This document shows, in pieces, positions 44,213 to 50,988 of a DNA stretch of 64,000 nucleotides. A program made the translations under genes and the position numbers. This DNA is from Polaribacter sp. (GTDB lineage Bacteria; Bacteroidota; Bacteroidia; Flavobacteriales; Flavobacteriaceae): assembly GCA_029238315.1 (NCBI GenBank), contig JAQWGI010000036.1, positions 186,001 to 250,000 on the forward strand, given 5' to 3'. Position 1 is the first letter of the stretch, and the number at the start of each line of letters is the position of its first letter. A model generated the notes under the pieces. The model did no database searches. It had not been told where the DNA came from and saw only the letters and a program-made list of their open reading frames with translations.

Positions 44213-46660
44213 GTGAATAAACATTTTTTCTTACTATTACTGTGCTCTATCGCAAGTTTTGCACAAAATACTACTATTTTAAAAGGTATTGTAACCAACA
44301 AACAAAACCAACCCATAAAAAATGTAGCCGTTAAATACAATAATAAAGGAACTGTTACCAATGCAAAGGGATACTATGAAATTGCGATTCCTATTAGAAA
44401 AACCATTACAGTTGTATTTAGCCACGTTTCTTATATTAAACAAACTAAAAAAATTACCCTTAGAAGTAGAAGCGTTCTTAGCTACTCACCTATTTTAATA
44501 GCTGTAAATGAAGCGTTAAACGAAGTTATTATCAATACCAACACAAACAACGCTAAAGGAATAAAAGCCATCGATGTTGTAAAAGTAAAACGTCTGCCAG
44601 GTGCAAATGCGGGTGTAGAAAATTTATTAATGACATTGCCTGGCGTAAATAACAACAACGAATTAAGTACACAATACAATGTTAGAGGTGGCAATTTTGA
44701 TGAAAACCTAGTGTATGTTAACGGAATTGAAGTTTACAGACCTTTTTTGGTTCGTTCTGGACAACAAGAAGGCTTGAGTTTTATTAACCCAAACATGGTA
44801 CAAAATATTCATTTTTCTGCCGGTGGATTTCAAGCAAAATATGGCGATAAATTATCATCAGTATTAGATATTACCTATAAAAAACCTACCACTTTTAAAA
44901 CCCAAGTAGCATTAAGTTTGGTTGGTGGAAGCGCAACCATAGAAGGGCAAACAAAAAATAAGAAAGGAAATGCCATTGTGGGCTTAAGACACAGAAACAA
45001 CAGCTTGTTTGTAAATGGCAAACAAATTGAAACCAATTACAATCCTAGTTTCACCGATCTTCAGACCTTTGCAAGTTATCAGGTTAATGATAAATTAAAT
45101 GTAGATTTTTTAGGAAACTTCTCCATAAACAACTACAATTACACGCCCATTTCTAGAAAAACTCGTTTTGGAACACTGGTAGACCCTATTGAGTTGATTG
45201 TTTTTTACAGCGGACAAGAAAAAGACAAATACATTACAAGTTTTGGCGCACTTAAAACAGTATACAAACTCAACAACAACATTACCTTAAACGCAACTGC
45301 ATCTCTATACAACACTCAAGAAGAAGAATATTTTGATATTTTAGCTTCTTATAATTTGGGAGAAGTAGATAGCAATCTTGGCTCAGAGAATTTTGGTAAA
45401 GTTGAGTTTTCAACAGGTATCGGATCTCAATTAAATCACGCAAGAAACGATTTAGATGCTCTTATTGCTAATTTACAGTTAAAAGGCATTTATAAAAAAG
45501 ATGAAAATCAAGTAGAAATTGGAATTAAATATCAAGTAGAAGATATAAAAGATCGTATTATAGAATGGGAAGTTATAGATTCTGTTGGATTTGCCGTTAG
45601 GCCACCTCATCATAGCATTAACAACCAACCATACAATCCTTATCGGGGCGAGTTAAAACCGTATCAAAGCATTAGAGCAACCAATACTGTTACAATAAAT
45701 CGTGTTTCTGGTTTTGCCCAGTTTAGTAGAAAAGATTTCTGGAACGAGCATCAGGTTTGGTACAATATTGGTGCACGTTTTCAAAATTGGAGCGTAAAAG
45801 CAAACGGAACCACCAAAGAAGGGCATTTTATTTTTAGCCCAAGAGCACAATTTGCCATCAAACCAGATTGGGAAAAAGATCTATTGTTTCGAATTTCTGG
45901 CGGCTTGTATTACCAACCACCTTTTTACAAAGAACTCAGAGATAACTTAGGGGCTATTCACCCAGAAGTAAAAGCACAACAATCAATTCATGCTGTATTT
46001 GGAAGCGATTATAGTTTTACCCTTTGGAACCGGCCTTTTAAACTCACCACAGAAATTTACTACAAACACTTAAGCAATGTAAATCCGTATACGGTAGATA
46101 ATGTTCGCATTCGCTACCAAGCAAAAAATAACGCAACGGCGTATGCAGCAGGAATCGATATTCGTTTAAACGGAGAATTTGTTCCTGGTAACGAAAGTTG
46201 GATTAGCTTAGGATTGCTTAAAACGCAAGAAAATATTGATGGAAAAGGTTTTATTGCCAGACCCACAGATCAGCGTTTTAAACTCGGAATTTTATTTCAA
46301 GATTATGTACCCAACTTACCAGATTTAAAAGCCTATTTAAACTTGGTGTATAATTCTGGTGTTCCTGGCGGATCTCCCAGTTATGCAGATGTATATCAAT
46401 TTCAGAACAGATTAGGTGCATACAAACGTGCAGATTTAGGTGTTTCATATATTTTTGTAGATGCCAATAAAAAAGCAACTAACAATTGGTTACAAAACTT
46501 TAAAGAATTAACTGCCGGTTTAGAATTGTTTAATTTATTTGACATTAACAACTCTATTACCAATACTTGGGTACGAGATGTATATTCTAAAACCATGTAT
46601 GGAATTCCGAATTACATGACGGGCAGAGTGCTAAATTTTAAAATTGGTTTGCAATTTTAG
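44213..46660 (+). CDS. TonB-dependent receptor with carboxypeptidase-regulatory-like domain
   Basis: This 815-residue outer membrane protein starts at GTG 44213 with a signal peptide (NKHFFLLLLCSIASFA, cut before QN). A carboxypeptidase-regulatory-like domain (about 22-105, LKGIVTNKQNQPIKNVAVKY) precedes the plug (about 115-235, AGVENLLMTLPGVNNNNELS and YNVRGGNFDENLVYVNGIEV) and a 22-strand barrel ending in LNFKIGLQF. No SusD partner follows, so polysaccharide uptake is not implied. The substrate is unknown. It is paired with the M23 peptidase gene. Confidence 0.9.
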   Translation: MNKHFFLLLLCSIASFAQNTTILKGIVTNKQNQPIKNVAVKYNNKGTVTNAKGYYEIAIPIRKTITVVFSHVSYIKQTKKITLRSRSVLSYSPILIAVNEALNEVIINTNTNNAKGIKAIDVVKVKRLPGANAGVENLLMTLPGVNNNNELSTQYNVRGGNFDENLVYVNGIEVYRPFLVRSGQQEGLSFINPNMVQNIHFSAGGFQAKYGDKLSSVLDITYKKPTTFKTQVALSLVGGSATIEGQTKNKKGNAIVGLRHRNNSLFVNGKQIETNYNPSFTDLQTFASYQVNDKLNVDFLGNFSINNYNYTPISRKTRFGTLVDPIELIVFYSGQEKDKYITSFGALKTVYKLNNNITLNATASLYNTQEEEYFDILASYNLGEVDSNLGSENFGKVEFSTGIGSQLNHARNDLDALIANLQLKGIYKKDENQVEIGIKYQVEDIKDRIIEWEVIDSVGFAVRPPHHSINNQPYNPYRGELKPYQSIRATNTVTINRVSGFAQFSRKDFWNEHQVWYNIGARFQNWSVKANGTTKEGHFIFSPRAQFAIKPDWEKDLLFRISGGLYYQPPFYKELRDNLGAIHPEVKAQQSIHAVFGSDYSFTLWNRPFKLTTEIYYKHLSNVNPYTVDNVRIRYQAKNNATAYAAGIDIRLNGEFVPGNESWISLGLLKTQENIDGKGFIARPTDQRFKLGILFQDYVPNLPDLKAYLNLVYNSGVPGGSPSYADVYQFQNRLGAYKRADLGVSYIFVDANKKATNNWLQNFKELTAGLELFNLFDINNSITNTWVRDVYSKTMYGIPNYMTGRVLNFKIGLQF

Positions 46661-46690
46661 TGCTAACAATTCTCTAAATATTTGTTAGCA
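46661..46690 (+). terminator. hairpin after the TonB receptor gene
   Basis: TGCTAACAA (46661-46669) pairs perfectly with TTGTTAGCA (46682-46690). A long T-run is missing on the plus strand, so termination strength is uncertain. Confidence 0.5.
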
Positions 46691-46893
46691 CTATTAAAAA
46701 AAAGCACCTTATCTCTTAATTCTTAACTATTTTTTAGTAATTTTAACTTGCTGAAAAATAAGAATAGCCCCTACAAACTGCTTTTTTATAACTCCCCATT
46801 TTTAGCTTTAAATTTTATTAATAAACATTTAAAAAGTACTGTTATCCCAAAATTAAATCGGGATAATAGTAGTAAAAGTGTTTATATAACCAG
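46691..46893. other. non-coding left flank of the cassette array
   Basis: No credible reading frame is present. A stem is formed by ACTGTTATCCC (46838-46848) and GGGATAATAGT (46860-46870) with one mismatch, extended by ATAAACA/TGTTTAT pairing further out. The flank ends in ACCAGTT at 46889-46895, where the first unit joins at a GTT. The features of the internal sites (GTGTA box, 6-nt spacer) are not clearly present, so this could be an attI-like or secondary insertion point. Confidence 0.5.
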
Positions 46894-46968
46894 TTGTAAT
46901 TAATAGCGGAAACCACTCAAATTCATTAGAATATTTGAAAACTTCGGAATAGATTTAAAATCGTTGAA

Positions 46969-47355
46969 ATGAAAACTGAAAATAATAAAATTGACTTTTT
47001 AGAATACGAATTAGATGGAATGAATACTATTGGAATTCTGAATGGAAGTCTATTTTATGAAAGTGAAAGTTATGGTGGAGATATAGAAGAAACTGAAATT
47101 CCTCTCAAAAATATTTATAAAATTGAATTTAAGCCGAAAAGAATAAATAAAGGAAAAACTAAAAGCAATTTAATTGGAGATTTTATATGGACAATTCTTG
47201 ACTCTGGTGCTCATCCAACAACTGTTGAATATGACATTCCTGAATTAATTATTCGTTTTAAAAATGAAAACGGAATTAGAAAAGACCTTTTAAAAATTAA
47301 AAATAAAAATATTACGAAGGAAATTTACGAGGAAATAAAATCTAAAATCTACTAA
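46969..47355 (+). CDS. cassette gene: unknown 128-residue protein
   Basis: I do not recognise this protein. It is acidic at the N-terminus and lysine-rich towards the end, probably alpha/beta, with no signal peptide. A weakly hydrophobic stretch IGDFIWTILDSG lies near residues 66-77. YESESYGGDIEETEIPLKNIYKIEF and the later IPELIIRFKNENG look like strands of a PH-like or similar small barrel, but that is a guess. It is the sole gene of the first unit; its TAA stop overlaps the start of the 3' box TAATTACAAC. The first ATG (46969) lies 75 bp inside the unit. Confidence 0.65.
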   Translation: MKTENNKIDFLEYELDGMNTIGILNGSLFYESESYGGDIEETEIPLKNIYKIEFKPKRINKGKTKSNLIGDFIWTILDSGAHPTTVEYDIPELIIRFKNENGIRKDLLKIKNKNITKEIYEEIKSKIY

Positions 47356-47486
47356 TTACAACACCGTGTAAAATTTATTGCTTTTTAAGGTTTTTCTGGC
47401 GAAAAACCTCGCAAGCATAAAAGTCTGTAATTATTGGTTATTTTTAGCTAAATTTACGCAACAAACCCTACACAAACACGTTAGGC
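47356..47486 (+). repeat. attC-like site A
   Basis: Box TTACAAC (47356-47362), 3-nt spacer ACC, GTGTA, then a stem start TTGC; the 3' half returns as GCAA, TACAC, 6-nt spacer AAACAC and GTTAGGC (47480-47486). A central hairpin AGGTTTTT/AAAAACCT (47388-47395, 47402-47409) fills the loop. Length is 131 bp. The outer boxes do not pair with each other because they belong to different units. Confidence 0.7.
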
Positions 47487-47855
47487 ACAAGTTTGCCATT
47501 TCAAAAAAAGCCTGGTCTTTAATTTTAAAAACAGTCTTTTTAATAACGTCGGATTTTTTAAAAAAGACTTCCGATGTTTTTAAAATAAGACCTCGGATTA
47601 CGATTAAAAACTAACAAACCGAATCCACGCCGCCTGCGGATTTATTAAAAACTGAATAGACAAAACGTGCGGCATAATAATACGTTAAAACGAATCGGAT
47701 TATATCGTTGCGACTTACCAAGCGCCTGAATAAACGATTGATTTCTGGCCTTTTCTAGGTTTATTTCCGGCTACCGAAAAAGTCCTTTTAAAACCAAAGG
47801 TTCGCGCTAATTAAAAAAACAAAACTTACGGCAAAACGTAAAAATAAAAACCAGT
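47481..47855 (+). other. gene-less cassette body
   Basis: This stretch of about 375 bp starts GTTAGGCAC and ends GTGCCTAAC like its neighbours but holds no convincing gene. A 78-codon frame (47378-47614) crosses site A and has no family resemblance; the minus strand gives only a frame of about 23 codons. Several TCGGA/TCCGA inverted pairs occur around 47549-47616. It may be a decayed, regulatory or non-coding-RNA cassette. Confidence 0.55.
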
Positions 47856-47987
47856 GCCTAACAACGTGTATAAAAAATGCTTACTTTAGTGCCTAATCAA
47901 AGGAAAGTGCGTGTTTGGTTCTTCCGATTTTCCTTCGGAAAATCCTCGGACACCAAACCGCACATTTCATACACAAAACCGTTACCC
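47856..47987 (+). repeat. attC-like site B
   Basis: Box GCCTAAC (47856-47862), spacer AAC, GTGTAT, stem start ATGC; the 3' half returns as GCACAT, ATACAC, spacer AAAACC and GTTACCC (47981-47987). Inner arms GTGCG-TGTTTGGT and ACCAAAC-CGCAC pair, with a terminal hairpin GATTTTCC/GGAAAATC. Length is 132 bp. Confidence 0.75.
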
Positions 47988-48097
47988 ACAAGCTGAAAAC
48001 CCACCGCACATTTTAGCACTTTCGGTTTTTTCCGACACACAAATCCAACGCTAAAAAACCAAAAGAGCTAAAATTTTCCCAACGCTTGAGAATTATG

Positions 48098-48138
48098 TAT
48101 TTAAGTATTTGCTTAAATAAGAAATAATTGTAACTTTG
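48098..48138 (+). promoter_or_regulatory. arsR promoter with overlapping operator
   Basis: TTG (48109-48111), a 19-nt spacer and TAACTTTG (48131-48138) match the Bacteroidota consensus exactly. The palindrome TATTTAAG (48098-48105), TATTTG, CTTAAATA (48112-48119) covers the -33 element, as expected for an ArsR/SmtB operator. The -7 element ends 4 bp before the ATG, so the message may be leaderless. Confidence 0.75.
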
Positions 48139-48142
48139 CGAT

Positions 48143-48517
48143 ATGGAAAATAATTCTTGCATAAGACAACAAGCCGATATTGAACAAATAAATCGTTGCA
48201 AAGACACAGTTTCTGAATTAAACGAATCGTTCGACTATTTGGCAAATGGACTTTCATTAGTCGGAAATAGCGTTCGACTGAAAATCCTTTACCTACTCTT
48301 TGAAGAAAAAAGACTTTGCGTTTGTGATTTGAGCGATATTCTCGGGATGAACATTTCTGCTATTTCTCAACATTTGAGAAAAATGAAAGACCGAAATTTA
48401 TTAGAAACAGAAAGAGATGCTCAAACGATTTTTTACTCACTCATGGCTGAATACGAAAAAATGCTAAATCCATTCTTTGAGATACTTGATAAAAACAAAA
48501 TTTTAGAAACGATATGA
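48143..48517 (+). CDS. ArsR/SmtB family metal-sensing repressor (cassette)
   Basis: This 124-residue winged-helix repressor controls the metal genes behind it. The recognition region shows RLKILYLLFEEKRLCVCDLSDILG, with the CVC metal-binding pair in the third helix, then NISAISQHLRKMKD and the wing ERDAQTIFYSL. Extra cysteines at C6 and C18 could complete a soft-metal site. It is typical of the flavobacterial arsR-merTP pair. It lies 160 bp inside its unit behind its own promoter and overlaps the next gene by 4 bp (ATGA). Confidence 0.9.
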   Translation: MENNSCIRQQADIEQINRCKDTVSELNESFDYLANGLSLVGNSVRLKILYLLFEEKRLCVCDLSDILGMNISAISQHLRKMKDRNLLETERDAQTIFYSLMAEYEKMLNPFFEILDKNKILETI

Positions 48518-49113
48518 AAAGAGAAAACAAATTAATTGGTGCAGGTTTGTTAACTGCAATTACAGCTTCATTATGTTGTATTACACCAGTTTTGGCTCTA
48601 ATCGCAGGAACAAGCGGAATTGCTTCAACATTTTCTTGGATTGAACCATTTAGACCTTATTTAATCGGACTGACAATTTTAGTTCTTGGCTTTGCTTGGT
48701 ATCAAAAACTTAAACCTCAAAAAGAAATAGACTGTGATTGTGAGACGGACGAAAAACCAAAATTTATTCAATCAAAAAAGTTTTTAGGAATTGTAACCGT
48801 ATTTGCAATTGTAATGTTGGCTTTCCCATATTATTCTGGAATTTTTTACCCAAACACAGAAAAACAAATAATTGTAGTTGACAAATCGGACATTAAAACC
48901 ACTGAATTTAAAATCAGCGGAATGACTTGTGCGAGTTGCGAAGAACACGTAAATCACGAAGTAAATAAACTCAATGGAATTGTAAATTCAAAAGCGTCCT
49001 ACGAAAATGGAAATGCAATCATTGAGTTTGACAAAACCAAAACCAACGAAACGGAAATCGAGAAAGCAATTAACTCAACAGGTTATAAAGTAACCGACAA
49101 AAAAGAAAATTAA
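48514..49113 (+). CDS. merTP: mercuric transport protein MerTP (cassette)
   Basis: This 199-residue inner-membrane protein fuses a MerT-like transporter to a MerP-like heavy-metal domain. Helix 1 has the paired cysteines ASLCCITPVLALIAG, two more helices follow (about 47-65 and 86-105), and the C-terminal HMA domain (about 128-199) has ISGMTCASCEEHV. Such proteins move Hg(II) inward for reduction by MerA. No merA gene lies in this unit, so mercury handling here is incomplete or supplied elsewhere. The stop overlaps the next ATG by one base. Confidence 0.88.
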   Translation: MKRENKLIGAGLLTAITASLCCITPVLALIAGTSGIASTFSWIEPFRPYLIGLTILVLGFAWYQKLKPQKEIDCDCETDEKPKFIQSKKFLGIVTVFAIVMLAFPYYSGIFYPNTEKQIIVVDKSDIKTTEFKISGMTCASCEEHVNHEVNKLNGIVNSKASYENGNAIIEFDKTKTNETEIEKAINSTGYKVTDKKEN

Positions 49114-49319
49114 TGGAAGTTCAATTAAAATCAGAAATTACTTGTCCAAATTGTGGACATAAAAAAGTAGAAGAAATGCCAACAGAATCCTGTCAATTCT
49201 TTTACGAATGTGAGAATTGTAAAAAAGTATTACGACCAAACGAAGGCGATTGTTGTGTCTATTGCAGTTTTGGTTCAGTAAAATGTCCTTCAATACAACA
49301 GAAAGAAAGTTGTTGCTAA
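49113..49319 (+). CDS. GDCCVxC domain-containing small zinc-ribbon protein (cassette)
   Basis: This 68-residue cysteine-rich protein has CPNCGHKK, CENCKK, the name-giving GDCCVYC, a further CPS and a terminal SCC. Proteins with this domain are found beside merTP or arsenic genes in Bacteroidota and are thought to bind soft metals. It is the last gene of the metal unit and is translationally coupled to merTP. Its biochemical role is unproven. Confidence 0.88.
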   Translation: MEVQLKSEITCPNCGHKKVEEMPTESCQFFYECENCKKVLRPNEGDCCVYCSFGSVKCPSIQQKESCC

Positions 49320-49322
49320 AAA

Positions 49323-49409
49323 GCCAACGCTAAAAGCCATACACATTTGCAATTCACACGAGCCAACGCTACGCCAAAAATTGCAAAAGAGTATGTCTTT
49401 GCCAACGCT
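49323..49409 (+). repeat. three GCCAACGCT copies at 39-bp spacing
   Basis: GCCAACGCT occurs at 49323-49331, 49362-49370 and 49401-49409, each 39 bp apart, in the non-coding tail of the metal unit. CCAACGCT also occurs at 48045-48052 and 48079-48086 in the leader of the same unit. Confidence 0.7.
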
Positions 49410-49439
49410 GCAAACCAAGCTGAACGGAATAAAGCCAGT

Positions 49440-49570
49440 GGGTAACAACGTATATAAAAAATAGCGGTTTAGGTGCTAACCTGAACCGTTTTTGCATTTA
49501 ATTAAGTATCTTGCTTTCCGAAAATTTAGTGCTTAAAATCCGCTACTTTTCATATACAAGACCGTTAGGC
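49440..49570 (+). repeat. attC-like site C
   Basis: Box GGGTAAC (49440-49446), spacer AAC, GTATAT, stem start TAGCGG; the 3' half returns as CCGCTA, ATATAC, spacer AAGACC and GTTAGGC (49564-49570). The GTATAT/ATATAC pair replaces GTGTAT/ATACAC of site B, a compensatory change. Length is 131 bp. Confidence 0.75.
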
Positions 49571-49588
49571 ACAATCTGAAAAAAAACT

Positions 49589-50812
49589 ATGGAGAAACTT
49601 CAAGAACGCTACCCGAAAATAGAAATAGTTAAAGAAGATGATAAAATACACATCCAAAATCTATGGGGAGATAATAGTTTTTTTCTTCGATTTAATGAAG
49701 ATACCGATTTAGAATTTTTAAATCATTACTACTTTCCAACAGAATTAATGGCTATGTATAGCTTAGAAAGTAATTTGATAGAAGTTTTTGCTTTTCCACT
49801 TTCGCCAGAATCTGATTTAATCAAAAGAAAATTTAATTTTAATTTCCGAGGAGAAACTTTCGTTTGTGAATGGACTAAACCTACAGAAGAATTTATAAAA
49901 ATAGCAAGTGCCTTCAGAGAATTAAAAGAAGAAAGTCATACAGCTTATCGCAATTTAAGACAATTTAGAGATTACTACAGAATTGATGAACTACCTGGTT
50001 TTATGTCCAAGTATTTTGACGATAAAGAACCATTCAATTTTTTTATCAAAGGGAATCTATCAAAAATAAAAGACGAAATAATTGAGTTTTGTAAAACTTT
50101 AAATTTCTATATGTCCTATTTTGACAGAGAGACACCAAATGTCCAAATTTTTTCAACTCAATTTAATAAAGAGACTTTCAATCTTCCTTGTTACTCACTG
50201 TTCGATACATTTCCAAGCAGTATAAATGCAACAGATATAGATGACATTCTTTTAGATATTATAACTGTAGCAAATAAAGCATCTGATCCTAGATTACGTT
50301 TTATTTTTTATTTTCAAATTTTAGAATATGCCTCATACTATTTTTTAAAATCCGACATAAAGGATAAACTCAATAATATTTTAAAACGACCAGATGTTTC
50401 TTTTAAATCAGAAGATTATACAAAAACAATTATTGAAGAATTTAAAAATCATTTTAATAAAAATGATGATAAGACAAAACTTGATATGTTAATTAATGAG
50501 CATATTAAATTGCCTGATTTAAAACTTGAATTAGAAAATAATGTAGATTATTTTAGTAAAACAATAGAATTTGATGGGGGTTTTACAATTGAACCTATAA
50601 TGAAAGATTCAATTACTGGTATTGAACAACTTCCCGATAATATTATAAAAACAATTAAAGAAAATATAGTAAATATAAGAAACTCATTAGTACACTTAAG
50701 GGAATATCGAGAAAACAAAGTAATAATCCCAACAGATAAAAATGATAATTTATTAATTCCTTACATATATCTAATTAGAAGAATAGCTGAAAAAATAGTT
50801 ATAGATAGATAA
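49589..50812 (+). CDS. cassette gene: HEPN-motif protein, candidate RNase effector
   Basis: I do not recognise the full-length family of this 407-residue soluble protein. The C-terminal part is helical and ends with RNSLVH (R364 to H369), a perfect RNxxxH motif of HEPN ribonucleases, preceded by RFIFYFQILEYASYYFLK, which resembles the first HEPN helix. The N-terminal half (about 1-170) is mixed alpha/beta without a named motif. HEPN proteins act in toxin-antitoxin and abortive-infection systems, so a defence role is plausible. It is the only gene of its unit, with the ATG 24 bp from the unit start and no room for its own promoter. Confidence 0.7.
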   Translation: MEKLQERYPKIEIVKEDDKIHIQNLWGDNSFFLRFNEDTDLEFLNHYYFPTELMAMYSLESNLIEVFAFPLSPESDLIKRKFNFNFRGETFVCEWTKPTEEFIKIASAFRELKEESHTAYRNLRQFRDYYRIDELPGFMSKYFDDKEPFNFFIKGNLSKIKDEIIEFCKTLNFYMSYFDRETPNVQIFSTQFNKETFNLPCYSLFDTFPSSINATDIDDILLDIITVANKASDPRLRFIFYFQILEYASYYFLKSDIKDKLNNILKRPDVSFKSEDYTKTIIEEFKNHFNKNDDKTKLDMLINEHIKLPDLKLELENNVDYFSKTIEFDGGFTIEPIMKDSITGIEQLPDNIIKTIKENIVNIRNSLVHLREYRENKVIIPTDKNDNLLIPYIYLIRRIAEKIVIDR

Positions 50813-50824
50813 TGCAAAGACTGT

Positions 50825-50955
50825 GCCTAACACCGTGTAAAATTAATTGCTGGTTTTAGCCAATTTACGAAAGTCCTCGCGGACTTTCTATCTGTGTTTA
50901 TTTACTAACTTTAGTGCTTAAAACACGCAACTAATCTTACACAACAACGTTGTAG
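50825..50955 (+). repeat. attC-like site D
   Basis: Box GCCTAAC (50825-50831), spacer ACC, GTGTAA, stem start TTGC; the 3' half returns as GCAA, TTACAC, spacer AACAAC and GTTGTAG (50949-50955). A terminal hairpin GAAAGTCC/GGACTTTC surrounds TCGC. Length is 131 bp. Confidence 0.75.
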
Positions 50956-50988
50956 TTAATTTAAAAAAATCCGTCTGAACTAAAAAAA

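Noticed and set aside
46661..46690. Hairpin after the TonB receptor as another cassette site
   Set aside because: It contains GTTAG and CTAAC words, but it is only 30 bp long and lacks the inner boxes and spacers seen in the four sites.
47378..47614. 78-codon plus-strand frame as a gene
   Set aside because: It spans the conserved 3' half of site A, starts inside the site and has no recognisable domain, so it is a chance frame.
47356..50955. CRISPR array
   Set aside because: The repeats are about 131 bp, only four copies, separated by whole genes, and no cas gene is present.
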